Source of the DNA: Nitrospira sp. KM1
GTDB taxonomy: Bacteria; Nitrospirota; Nitrospiria; Nitrospirales; Nitrospiraceae
DNA length: 64,000 nucleotides
NCBI RefSeq assembly: GCF_011405515.1
Contig: NZ_AP022671.1
Span: 2,976,001-3,040,000, forward strand
Direction: 5' to 3'
The notes beneath the pieces were generated by a model. The model did not search any database. It was not told the DNA's origin and saw only the letters and a list, made by a program, of their open reading frames with translations. Shown piece by piece: positions 17,497 through 25,488 of this stretch. The first letter of the stretch is position 1. Every line of letters starts with the position of its first letter. The position numbers and the translations under genes are program-made.

Positions 17497-18171
17497 TCAG
17501 TGTGGGCTTCCCGGATAGGTGGACTGGCTCTCTCGGACGAACCAGGCGACGGCTTCTGTCCTGCGCTTGACGTTGAGCTTCTCAAAAATATTGGCGAGGT
17601 AGTTTTTAACCGTCTTATCACTCAAATTAAGTTGCGCGGCGATCTCTTTATTGGTTTTGCCTTCGGCGAGCAATGGAATGATGAGCCGTTCCTGGGGAGA
17701 CAGGGGGGTACGGGGAGCCGAGGGATGTTCCTGCCCCGGTTGCATACGAATCCAATGCAGGGCTCGTTGCGTGATCCTGGGATCCAGATATCCGCGGCCT
17801 TCGGCCACCGCGCGAATGGCCCTCACGAGGTCGTCCGTTCGGACGTCTTTCAGCACGTACCCGTGCGCGCCGCTTCGAACGGCGGAGACCACAGTCGAAT
17901 CTTCCGCGTAACTGGTCAGGACCAGGATGCGTACCTGAGGGAGCACAGCCAACAATTGGCGGCAGGTATCCAAACCCGAGGCATCCGGGAGCTTCACGTC
18001 GAGGAGCACCACCTGCGGCTTCACCCGTGCAACGACGGCCACGGCTTCCGCGACGCTGCCTGCTTCTCCGACGATCTTGAAGTCCTCTTCCAGACCGAGG
18101 AGGGAGCGCAAACCGTGGCGTACGACTTCGTGATCATCGACGATGACGATTCTCGTATGGGCTGGTTTCAT
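17497..18171 (-). CDS. NarL/FixJ-family response regulator
   Basis: A 224-residue response regulator with receiver acidic residues at VDDHE (11-13), the phospho-acceptor Asp58 in VVLLDVKLPD, a Lys in YVLKD, and a C-terminal LuxR-type helix-turn-helix (LSPQERLIIPLLAEG, TNKEIAAQLNLSDKTVKNYL). It overlaps the upstream small kinase by four bases (ATGA), marking them as a cognate pair. It is very similar in layout to the regulator at 13906-14589. The 179 bases between its stop and the start of the large kinase probably hold the promoter for that second pair. Confidence 0.92.
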   Translation of the reverse strand: MKPAHTRIVIVDDHEVVRHGLRSLLGLEEDFKIVGEAGSVAEAVAVVARVKPQVVLLDVKLPDASGLDTCRQLLAVLPQVRILVLTSYAEDSTVVSAVRSGAHGYVLKDVRTDDLVRAIRAVAEGRGYLDPRITQRALHWIRMQPGQEHPSAPRTPLSPQERLIIPLLAEGKTNKEIAAQLNLSDKTVKNYLANIFEKLNVKRRTEAVAWFVRESQSTYPGSPH

Positions 18172-18980
18172 ACAGAGGCGACCATCGGTTCCAAGGTAAA
18201 CTCCGCGAGTACGCTGGTTCCGCCCCCGGCCTCAGACCGCACGGACAGATGTCCGCCCAGTTTCTTCGCGCGCGCGACCATATTGGCCAAACCGTAGCCT
18301 TTTGTACCGACCCGATCCTGCGGAAACCCGATTCCGTCGTCCAGAATATGAAGACGCACCTTGTTCCCTTTGGTATGGAGTGACAAGGTGATGCGGGAGG
18401 CTTTGGCATGCCGGACGCAGTTGCTGACCGCCTCTCGGACGATTTTCAAAATTTCCTGTTTCTCTTCGAGCGTTAAAAGCGTCATAGCCTCCGCGTGAAT
18501 GTCATCGACAATCTGAATTCGGGCCGCCTGGCGGTAGGTGCTGATCAACGTTTGCAGTTCCGATGAGAGGTCGAATTCTTGAACAGTTCCCGATTCGAGC
18601 ATGCGGACCATACCTCGGACTTCATGAATCAGGGTATTCAACTGTTCAACGACGAAATCCCCCATGCTATTGACATTTTGTGAGACTGATGATTGCTGCC
18701 GGCGTGATGTTTCGATTCCCAGGCCGATTGCATAGAGGGATTGAAGCACGACGTCGTGAAGATCGCGGCGAATCAACTCCCTGTCATAAAGCAATGACGT
18801 CAATCGTTCCTCGGTGGCCTTGAGAGCGGTGGTAAGTCCCTCTCCTTCATGGAGCAGTTGATTGACGGGGTTCGTCGCCCATGATCGCTGGCCGTCTTCC
18901 TGTAAAGGCAGGTATTCTCCAGACTTCTGGTTGCGCTTTTTGTATCCGTCAATGACCTGAAATCCACGTCGTATTGTCAC
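18168..18980 (-). CDS. Small soluble histidine kinase (HisKA_3/HATPase)
   Basis: A 270-residue NarX/DegS-type kinase. There is no membrane helix and no recognisable sensory domain: an N-terminal stretch of about 65 residues with a short coiled coil leads straight to the HisKA_3 helix (His75 in RRDLHDVVLQSL) and an HATPase domain with DDGIGFP and GYGLANMVARA. Signal input must come from the short N-terminus or a partner protein. It overlaps its response regulator by four bases. It diverges from luxI, with about 205 bases between them that include the lux-box-like repeat. Confidence 0.9.
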   Translation of the reverse strand: MTIRRGFQVIDGYKKRNQKSGEYLPLQEDGQRSWATNPVNQLLHEGEGLTTALKATEERLTSLLYDRELIRRDLHDVVLQSLYAIGLGIETSRRQQSSVSQNVNSMGDFVVEQLNTLIHEVRGMVRMLESGTVQEFDLSSELQTLISTYRQAARIQIVDDIHAEAMTLLTLEEKQEILKIVREAVSNCVRHAKASRITLSLHTKGNKVRLHILDDGIGFPQDRVGTKGYGLANMVARAKKLGGHLSVRSEAGGGTSVLAEFTLEPMVASV

Positions 18981-19096
18981 GGTTGGTCTCGTCTCCTCTC
19001 GGTTCGGGCGATTTTTCTGAAAGCCCTGGATAGTTCCGTCCCCGCGCGTCGTATGGCGCGCGTACTGATGTTTACGGGATTCCCTCCGTCCCCGTC

Positions 19097-19116
19097 ACCT
19101 GGCGTACACGCCAGGT
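19097..19116. promoter_or_regulatory. lux-box-like LuxR operator upstream of luxI
   Basis: A 20-bp perfect inverted repeat, ACCTGGCGTA followed by CACGCCAGGT except for the central two bases, matching the classical lux-box form CTG-N10-CAG. The symmetry extends to 13-base arms around a 2-base centre (19093-19120). It ends 69 bases before the luxI ATG, a suitable place for LuxR-type activation of luxI. It could also serve the divergent small kinase gene. Assigning LuxR as the binder is inference from symmetry and position. Confidence 0.65.
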
Positions 19117-19185
19117 GACGATTGCCGGGCATTTTGGTCATGTGGTGCCTAAATGCTGGCAATTGTCAAAAAACAGGAGGTTCCT

Positions 19186-19962
19186 ATGCAGGTTATGCAG
19201 GAAATCCGGCCGATCGAGTTCATGGAGGACGAATTGCTCGTCAAGACTTTGACGGACGAAGACGAACTAAAAGCATCGTTTCATCTGCGTCACCAGGTAT
19301 TTGCCGAGCGTCTCAAATGGGTCGGATGTAATCAAGACCGACTTGAAATAGATACGTATGATTCCTTTGCCACCTCAGTAGGGCTGTTTGACGGGGCACA
19401 ACTGCGAGGGGTATTCCGGATGGTGGCTCCGCCTTATCCGTTCATGCTCGAGAGCGAATTTCGTTCCTGCCTGGCTCCCGGAAGTGAGATCAGAAGGGAG
19501 CGGGATACGGTCGAAATTACCAGGCTGGCGATCGACCCGACATTATCCGACCGCGGACTCTCAATACGGTTCATGCAGGTTCTTTTTAAAGGGGTATACC
19601 AATGGTCGATTCAGAACGACGTGCGCTTTCTCTACATGGTGGTTGAAAAGCGGTTTCTCAGGGTCCTGCGAGGAATGGGATTTTCCTGTGAGGCGATCAG
19701 TCAGGCCGTCTGCATTCCTCCGGCTGAAGCGCTGTCCATTGCTGCCGTGCTCGATTGGCAGCGTTTCCGTGAAGTGTGTCCGGTCGAGAACCCTGCCTTC
19801 TATAACTGGATTGATATCGTGGATGGATCGACGGTGTTTGAAAAGAGCGGATTTGTGGCGAAGGATGCTAGGGACAACTATACCGAGACTCGCATGCCGC
19901 GGAGCCGGTGGGCTCGTGTCAAAGGAAGGCTGGAGACGGAGAAAGGACTGGCTGTGGCCTGA
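19186..19962 (+). CDS. Acyl-homoserine-lactone synthase (LuxI family)
   Basis: Predicted to make an N-acyl-homoserine lactone from S-adenosylmethionine and acyl-ACP. The 258-residue protein keeps the family's key residues: Arg35, Phe39 and Trp45 in the N-terminal loop (HLRHQVF, LKWV), the acidic pair at Asp56/Asp59, Arg78 in GVFRMV, and Glu110 and Arg113 in VEITRLAI. It is longer than the typical 190-230 residues because of a C-terminal extension. AGGAGG lies six bases before the ATG at 19186; an in-frame ATG eleven codons upstream lacks a comparable site. The luxR gene is convergent, 27 bases away. The acyl chain length cannot be read from the sequence. Confidence 0.88.
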   Translation: MQVMQEIRPIEFMEDELLVKTLTDEDELKASFHLRHQVFAERLKWVGCNQDRLEIDTYDSFATSVGLFDGAQLRGVFRMVAPPYPFMLESEFRSCLAPGSEIRRERDTVEITRLAIDPTLSDRGLSIRFMQVLFKGVYQWSIQNDVRFLYMVVEKRFLRVLRGMGFSCEAISQAVCIPPAEALSIAAVLDWQRFREVCPVENPAFYNWIDIVDGSTVFEKSGFVAKDARDNYTETRMPRSRWARVKGRLETEKGLAVA

Positions 19963-19979
19963 TCTCAGGTGGTCCGGAC

Positions 19980-19998
19980 GACGAATGGACTATTCGTC
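19980..19998. terminator. Possible shared hairpin between convergent luxI and luxR
   Basis: GACGAAT and ATTCGTC are perfect 7-base arms around a 5-base loop, in the 27-base gap between the two stop codons and over the luxR stop. No clear T-tract follows on either strand, so it may be a weak bidirectional terminator or only an mRNA-end stabiliser. Confidence 0.3.
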
Positions 19999-20922
19999 CG
20001 CTAACAAGCCGTTTTCGATGGCAAACGCGACAGCCTGAGTCCTCGAATTGACGTCCAATTTCATGAAGATGCTCTCCACATGAAAACGGACCGTCCGCTC
20101 GCTAACGCCGATGATACGGGAAATTTCCCAATTTGTTTTTCCCTGTTTCATCCACATCAGCACCGTCATTTCCCGCGGGGAAAGACCTTTGACCCTGTTC
20201 GAAACGGGAGTATTGATGTTCGCGATCATAATCCTGTGAAGATAGGGGATGAGATATTCCAACAGGCTCTTGTACCGGATCGTACTTGCCGCGTCCCCCC
20301 CGGCAAATGAGAAGAACGTCGCATATCTGCCGGTACGTTCCCGCATGCCGGTGGTCAGTCCGTGCGTCAACCCATAGGACCGGGCTTCCTCGATGAATTC
20401 CATCTGTCTTGCAGAACTCTTTCCCGAATAGGTCTGAGTCCACACTTGGGTTTCACACGAGGTTAAAAAAGACTGGAGCACGGGATCAACCGCGGCATAT
20501 CCGTTCTTGCCGTAGCTGTACAACCAGTCGTTCGAATAGCTGACGTTCAAGACACTGTTGAATTCCTTGAAGTGTCCTTTTGCCGTCAGTTGTGCGACTC
20601 CGCCGATGACGCGGGGACAGTCGACGGCCTGTTGAATGAGTTGCAAAAGATGATAGACGTCGTCACCCGTAGAGGCATCCAACGCGTGATGAAGAACTTC
20701 AGCGATGTTTTGCGTTTCACGCTTGGACAGGCCGGAGAACAGGTCGGCAGGAAACGGACGACGTTCCTCGATGGGACCGATCGAATTCGACCAGGGCCTA
20801 TGTCTGGCGATACTGTGCGCGTTCGGGTGTGATGTCCAGTTTCCTCCCCTCTGGATGAAAGGAAACTCTCCGGAAAGCGCACTATCAGAAACCAGATATT
20901 CCTGTCCGAGGGGCTCACTCAT
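19990..20922 (-). CDS. LuxR-family quorum-sensing transcription factor
   Basis: A 310-residue regulator with an N-terminal autoinducer-binding domain and a C-terminal helix-turn-helix. The ligand pocket signature is present: Trp and Tyr in DWLYSY, Asp-Pro in AVDPVL, Trp in QVWTQTY and Gly in LTHGLTTGM. The DNA-binding domain reads LSPREMTVLMWMKQGKTNWEISRIIGVSERTVRFHV in overlapping segments, with the usual Glu, Leu and Gly. The start at 20922 has GGGAG seven bases upstream; the longer frame has no such site. It is the obvious receptor for the signal made by the convergent LuxI. About 70 N-terminal residues precede the binding domain and have no recognised function. Confidence 0.88.
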   Translation of the reverse strand: MSEPLGQEYLVSDSALSGEFPFIQRGGNWTSHPNAHSIARHRPWSNSIGPIEERRPFPADLFSGLSKRETQNIAEVLHHALDASTGDDVYHLLQLIQQAVDCPRVIGGVAQLTAKGHFKEFNSVLNVSYSNDWLYSYGKNGYAAVDPVLQSFLTSCETQVWTQTYSGKSSARQMEFIEEARSYGLTHGLTTGMRERTGRYATFFSFAGGDAASTIRYKSLLEYLIPYLHRIMIANINTPVSNRVKGLSPREMTVLMWMKQGKTNWEISRIIGVSERTVRFHVESIFMKLDVNSRTQAVAFAIENGLLADE

Positions 20923-20952
20923 TGGCAGACTCCCGGGTAAATAATGGTGACC

Positions 20953-20965
20953 CTGTTCTGAACAG
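20953..20965. promoter_or_regulatory. Inverted repeat in the luxR leader
   Basis: CTGTTC-T-GAACAG is a perfect 13-bp inverted repeat between the luxR -10 element and its start codon, a position where a bound protein would block transcription. It is shorter than a lux box. The binder is unknown. Confidence 0.35.
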
Positions 20966-20977
20966 CAAATCGGCCAC

Positions 20978-21006
20978 AGTGTAGGGTAGACTGCTTGCAA
21001 TATCAA
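20978..21006 (-). promoter_or_regulatory. Sigma-70-type promoter of luxR
   Basis: Read on the minus strand, TTGATA (21001-21006) and TACACT (20978-20983) are separated by 17 bases, a good fit to a housekeeping -35/-10 pair. The expected transcript start lies about 50 bases before the luxR ATG. Confidence 0.5.
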
Positions 21007-21034
21007 CAATTGACATAGGGTTATTCGAAATAGA

Positions 21035-21064
21035 CCAAACAGCCCTATTGATAGGGCTGTTTGG
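21035..21064. repeat. 13-bp perfect inverted repeat between luxR and the fadL-type gene
   Basis: CCAAACAGCCCTA and TAGGGCTGTTTGG are perfect 13-base arms around the loop TTGA. It lies between the luxR promoter and the start of the divergent outer-membrane protein gene. No T-tract follows on the plus strand, so it looks more like an operator or a structured leader of the fadL-type mRNA than a terminator. Confidence 0.5.
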
Positions 21065-21143
21065 CCCTTGTCGTGAACAGCCGATCCATGTACCTCCAGC
21101 CGGCATTCTCAGAATCCCACAACCGGATCGGGAGGGGTTGAGG

Positions 21144-22502
21144 GTGAATGGTCGCGGCTGGCAGGCGGGCCTGCTGTTATTGGTGTTGATTCATCCGCAT
21201 CCTGCATCCGGCCAGGCCCTACGGTTTCAACCGCAAAGCGCGTCCGCAGCCGGCCAAGGCAATGCGTTCAGCGCTCAGGCGGATGATCCATCCGCGATTC
21301 ACTACAATCCTGCAGGGCTCACACAGGTCGAGGGCATGCAGGCGATGTTCGGAACGGTCCTTCTCGGCGGGTCAGTCAAATACAACAGCCCGGGTGGTGT
21401 GGATACACGCGGAGATTTCGGAGGTAGTGTCGTATTTCCTCCACCGAGTCATACGTACTTCAGTGCCAATCTCGGATCTCTCGGTGCCAAAACTCTTTCT
21501 GCCTTTACCGTGGGGCTCGGATTGACGTCTCCATATGGTCTCAGCACCAGATATCCCGTCGATGGCCCATTCAACACCGCGGTAACCTCGGCAGCGCTGC
21601 CGATGATCGATATCAAGCCAACGCTTGCATACAAATTGAACGAAGATCTGTCGTTCGGCATCGGCGCCGATATCTATACGTTCGCCGGTTTTCTGGGAGA
21701 GGGCCATGCAGAGCAGCGTCAGATTTGGCCTGGCGGACTCGGTGTGCCGGCAGGGGCCTCGCTCGAGTTCTCCGGCAAAGGGACAGGCGCCGGATTTGTA
21801 GCGAGCGCATTGTATACGCCTTTGCGAAATCCCGAAGGCAGGGCGGTGGCTTCCATCGGGCTGGTGTACCACAGTCAGGCATCGGTTCCATTGAACGGCT
21901 CCCTACTGGTGAATGGTGGGAAAATTGCCGATGCATCGACCACTATGGTCCTCCCGCAAATCTTCACTGGGGCGATGGCCATCTGGCCCGTCAGGACCAC
22001 CGAGCGAGAATGGAAGCTGGAACTGGATGTAGACTTCGTCGGGTGGAAATCCATGCGGAATCTCGACGTCCACCTTTCCAACGGCACGACGATTCCTCAA
22101 CCCCAACAATGGAAGACCGTTCCGGTCGTATCGGTCGGGACCGAATACAGATGGCGTGACCCCTCGTGGCTGACCTCTTGGGAAGTGACGATGCGGACGG
22201 GCTACACGTATACGAAAAATCCCGTTCCGGACGCGACGTTCAATCCGGCCATTCTGTCCTTGACGGCTCACACGATTTCGCTTGGCGCCGGATTGCTGTG
22301 CAAAGGTGCCGGCCATTTTTTCGGAGTCGTCCCTTGCTCGGGCGAATCAGCGCTGTGGCCGAAGGCGGTCGGCCTTGATGTCGCGTATCAGGAATGGATC
22401 TACGAGTCGCGTACCGTGACCGGAAATAACAATCCTACCGTCAACGGACGGTACAATGCGTTCATCCATTTGGGAACCGTCAGTCTGCAGATGAGATATT
22501 GA
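21144..22502 (+). CDS. FadL/TodX-family outer-membrane channel
   Basis: A 452-residue outer-membrane protein of the OmpP1/FadL/TodX family, which imports long-chain fatty acids and other hydrophobic molecules. After the signal peptide (hydrophobic LLLLVLIHPHPASGQA) comes the conserved start LRFQPQSASAAGQGNAFSA and the NPAGL motif, then alternating beta-barrel strands with a final aromatic residue near the C-terminus (LQMRY). The GTG at 21144 is preferred: GGAGG lies eight bases upstream and it gives a clean signal peptide. An ATG 32 codons earlier would lie in the inverted repeat. It diverges from luxR and is followed by the convergent uvrC after 123 bases with nothing recognised. Confidence 0.85.
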   Translation: MNGRGWQAGLLLLVLIHPHPASGQALRFQPQSASAAGQGNAFSAQADDPSAIHYNPAGLTQVEGMQAMFGTVLLGGSVKYNSPGGVDTRGDFGGSVVFPPPSHTYFSANLGSLGAKTLSAFTVGLGLTSPYGLSTRYPVDGPFNTAVTSAALPMIDIKPTLAYKLNEDLSFGIGADIYTFAGFLGEGHAEQRQIWPGGLGVPAGASLEFSGKGTGAGFVASALYTPLRNPEGRAVASIGLVYHSQASVPLNGSLLVNGGKIADASTTMVLPQIFTGAMAIWPVRTTEREWKLELDVDFVGWKSMRNLDVHLSNGTTIPQPQQWKTVPVVSVGTEYRWRDPSWLTSWEVTMRTGYTYTKNPVPDATFNPAILSLTAHTISLGAGLLCKGAGHFFGVVPCSGESALWPKAVGLDVAYQEWIYESRTVTGNNNPTVNGRYNAFIHLGTVSLQMRY

Positions 22503-22625
22503 GAACGGGCGAACGTGGGGGATTCGTTGCCAAGTATTCCACGGAAGCAGCTGAGAAATCCTTCGGCTTGATTGACTTCCTTGAAAGAGCACGGTAGGTC
22601 AGGAGGCGGTATAGGTCGGAAGATT

Positions 22626-24431
22626 CTAGGATGCCAGGCTGCGGCGAAGTTCCCGCAATGTTCTTTCATCCAACCCTGCCTGACGCAATGCGTCGTCGCT
22701 TGCACGAGTGATATCCTCTACGCTCTGAAAGTGCTTCAACAGCTTGGTCCGTGTAATCGAGCCTACGCCGATAATTTGATCCAGACGGGAGGATACGAGG
22801 GTCTTCCCACGCAGCTTGCGATGAAACGTGATCGCAAACCGGTGGGCTTCGTCTCGAATCCGTTGAAGCAGGTGCGTGGCCGGTGACTGAGGCTTGAGAA
22901 GAATAGGATTTTTTCTGCCTGCCAAAAAGACCCGCTCGTCTTTATCCCCGCGGGCCTTCGCCAGACCGAGAATCGGCAGATGCGGTTTACCGGCCTGCTT
23001 CAGTCCTTCCATGGCCGCAGCGAGCTGGCCGAGACCCCCATCGATGAGCACGAGATCCGGCAGCGCCAGATCCTCGACGGTCCCATACCGGCGGCTCACC
23101 ACTTCACGCATGCTGGCAAAATCGTTGGCTCCGGTGACCGTGACGATTTTGAAGCGGCGATAATCGGATTTCTTCATCCGGCCCTGCTCCCAGACAACCA
23201 TGGAGGCGACCGACTGGTTTCCCATCGTGTTCGAAATGTCGAAGCCTTCTATTCGGAGCGGCGGGGCTTCGAGATGCAGGAGCCGTTTGAGTTCGGCTCC
23301 GGCCTGACGATCGAGCTCTTCGTCGCGCAAATGCTCGGCCGCCGCCGCTGCGGCATTCTCCTCGGCAAGAAGCACCAGCTGGTGTTTGACGCCCCGCTCG
23401 GGAGCGATGAGACGGACCGTTTCGCCGCGCTTCTCCGTGAGCCAGCGGGCGATCAGCTCCGCATCGGGGATCTCCACAGGCACGAGTAATTCTCGGGGAG
23501 GCTGGCCGTCCTTATTATAGAACTGCTCGATGGCTGAACGGACCAGTTCTTCGTCCGCCGCATCCGCCGACTCAGGCCAGAAGAAATCTTTGCGTCCGAT
23601 CAGCAACCCGCCGCGGACGAACAGCAATTGGAGATCGACCGCCGTCCCCTGCCGGGCGATGCCGATGACGTCCTGATCGGCCGAGACAACCTGTGTGATC
23701 CGCTGTTTTTCGAGCGTGCGCTCGATCTTGAACAAACGGTCGCGCAGGCGGGCTGCCTCTTCGAATTCCTCGCGACCGGCATGCGCTTCCATCCGGCTCC
23801 GCAGATCCTCGACGAGCTCCCGATCCTTCCCCTCGAGGAAATTTCTGACCTGCTTGACGATGGCATGGTAGTCGGCTTTGGACTGTTGGCCGGTGCAGGG
23901 AGCCATGCAGCGCTTGATCTCGAATTCAATGCATGCTCGTTCGGCATGGCCGTCGATATCGATGGTACATGTTGCCAGTGGAAATGCTCTCTTGATGACC
24001 TTCAGCGTTTCGCGCAATGCTCCGGCCGGTGTGTAGGGTCCATAATACAGGGCACCGTCTTTCTGGACCCGACGAACGATCGACAGGCGTGGGAAGTTAT
24101 CTTTTACCGGCAGCCGCAGATAGGGATATTGCTTGTCGTCCCGCAGCACCACATTGAACCGCGGCCGGTGGCGCTTCACCAGATTACTTTCGAGGATAAG
24201 CGCTTCCAGTTCGGATCGTGTCACCATCGTTTCCAGATCGGCGACCTGCCCGACCATCAGCGATGTTTTCGCCGAGTGATCTGTGCCTTTCTGAAAATAC
24301 GATCGGACCCGATCGGACAAGACGGCTGCTTTCCCGATATACAACGGCTCACCGGCGGCATTTCGAAAAAGATAGACGCCGGGTCGATCCGGCACATGTG
24401 CGAGCTTGGATTGCAGAAGGTCTTTCGTCAT
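22626..24431 (-). CDS. uvrC: Excinuclease ABC subunit C
   Basis: UvrC makes both incisions around UvrB-bound DNA damage in nucleotide excision repair. The 601-residue length is normal. The GIY-YIG nuclease starts the protein (PGVYLFRNAAGEPLYIGKA), a Cys-containing segment (CMAPCTG) follows, then the UvrB-binding UVR region near residue 200, the RNase H-like endonuclease domain (EGFDISN, LVLIDGGLGQL), and a C-terminal helix-hairpin-helix pair (IIGVGSITRTKLLKHF). GGTGA lies four bases before the ATG at 24431; another ATG five codons upstream is possible. It sits 83 bases after the DapF-like gene on the same strand. Confidence 0.95.
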   Translation of the reverse strand: MTKDLLQSKLAHVPDRPGVYLFRNAAGEPLYIGKAAVLSDRVRSYFQKGTDHSAKTSLMVGQVADLETMVTRSELEALILESNLVKRHRPRFNVVLRDDKQYPYLRLPVKDNFPRLSIVRRVQKDGALYYGPYTPAGALRETLKVIKRAFPLATCTIDIDGHAERACIEFEIKRCMAPCTGQQSKADYHAIVKQVRNFLEGKDRELVEDLRSRMEAHAGREEFEEAARLRDRLFKIERTLEKQRITQVVSADQDVIGIARQGTAVDLQLLFVRGGLLIGRKDFFWPESADAADEELVRSAIEQFYNKDGQPPRELLVPVEIPDAELIARWLTEKRGETVRLIAPERGVKHQLVLLAEENAAAAAAEHLRDEELDRQAGAELKRLLHLEAPPLRIEGFDISNTMGNQSVASMVVWEQGRMKKSDYRRFKIVTVTGANDFASMREVVSRRYGTVEDLALPDLVLIDGGLGQLAAAMEGLKQAGKPHLPILGLAKARGDKDERVFLAGRKNPILLKPQSPATHLLQRIRDEAHRFAITFHRKLRGKTLVSSRLDQIIGVGSITRTKLLKHFQSVEDITRASDDALRQAGLDERTLRELRRSLAS

Positions 24432-24514
24432 GGATTCACCGGCCATCCGTCAGGATACCAGGAAGTGGGGACGATTGCCCCCGGGAACGGAAGAGAAGAG
24501 GAATTGGAGAGGGA

Positions 24515-25384
24515 CTATCGCAATGCCCGCAGGAATGAGGCGCTCAGCGTACCGCGGGCGACCTCGGCGACCGGTCCGGTCATGGTCAGATCGAAATCCG
24601 GCGCGACGTCGATATTGAGCGAGCCTCCAGGCATGTCGACGCGGACCGGGCTCTTGACCAGTCCCAGGCGAACGGCGGCACTCGCTGCCGCACAGGATGA
24701 GGACCCAGAGGCTTGGGTTTCACCCGCGCCGCGCTCCCAGATGAGGATGAAGAGTTTCTTCGGACCAGTGGGAACGGCAAGCTGGACGTTCGTCCGCCTG
24801 GGGAAAATGGAATGGTGTTCCAGCGCCGGCCCGAGGGCCAAAAGATCCTCACGCGTCCAGGATTGACCGGCTGATTTGAAGACGACGCAATGAGGATTGC
24901 CGACGCTCACTCCGGTAAAGTTCAAGGACCGGCCGGCAGCCTGGATTGGCTGGCGGATCAGTTCATCCGCGCGGAGTGTGCAGGGCAACGCACCGGGGGA
25001 GAACGTGGCACGGCCCATTTCAACTGTGACAGAGGATGCGTCGCGGCGTGCATCGAGATGCAGATCGACCGTGACCAGTCCGCCCTTCGTCTCGACAGTG
25101 AAGTGTGTCTTCTTGGTTCTGCCCGTCGCATGGAGGTACCGGGCGAAAATGCGCAGACCGTTTCCTGACTTTTCCGCTTCGCTTCCGTCCGGATTGAAGA
25201 TGCGGAGTCCGAAATCGGCGCTCTTGGACGGTACCGGAACCAGAATCCCGTCGCTGCCCAGCCCCCAATGACGATTGCAGATCAATGCGACGGTCTTGCT
25301 TTTCAACGCGAAGGTCAATTCCTTCGGGTCCATGACCAGATAGTCGTTTCCCAGCCCGTGCCCGCGAAAAAACCCATTCTTCAT
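24515..25384 (-). CDS. DapF-like epimerase homologue lacking both catalytic cysteines
   Basis: A 289-residue protein of the diaminopimelate epimerase family, which normally interconverts LL- and meso-diaminopimelate for lysine and peptidoglycan. The fold signatures are kept: GNDYLV, FNPDGSEAEKSGNGLR, VGNPHCVVF and ERGAGETQASGSSSCAA. The two catalytic cysteines of DapF are both Ser here: Ser73 (codon TCA), where the family has C in CGNG, and Ser226 (codon TCT), where it has C in ACG. Glu and Asn substrate contacts remain. It may have another isomerase activity, a binding role, or be inactive. It follows the VOC gene by 104 bases and precedes uvrC. Confidence 0.8.
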   Translation of the reverse strand: MKNGFFRGHGLGNDYLVMDPKELTFALKSKTVALICNRHWGLGSDGILVPVPSKSADFGLRIFNPDGSEAEKSGNGLRIFARYLHATGRTKKTHFTVETKGGLVTVDLHLDARRDASSVTVEMGRATFSPGALPCTLRADELIRQPIQAAGRSLNFTGVSVGNPHCVVFKSAGQSWTREDLLALGPALEHHSIFPRRTNVQLAVPTGPKKLFILIWERGAGETQASGSSSCAAASAAVRLGLVKSPVRVDMPGGSLNIDVAPDFDLTMTGPVAEVARGTLSASFLRALR

Positions 25385-25488
25385 CGAAGGCTCCTTCCAA
25401 ACGGCGTTCTGCTAAAAAAACGAACGACAATACTCGGTCCGACGTGAATCCGTCAATGGAACGGGACGGCCGATCCGATGGCGGTCGA

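Noticed and set aside
21035-21064. Calling the hairpin before the fadL-type gene a terminator or a second lux box
   Set aside because: It has no T-tract, lies between divergent genes where nothing needs terminating, and lacks the CTG-N10-CAG form.
23628-24866. 412-codon open frame on the plus strand over uvrC and the DapF-like gene
   Set aside because: It spans parts of two real genes and their intergenic gap on the other strand, with no domain pattern; third-position GC bias explains its length.
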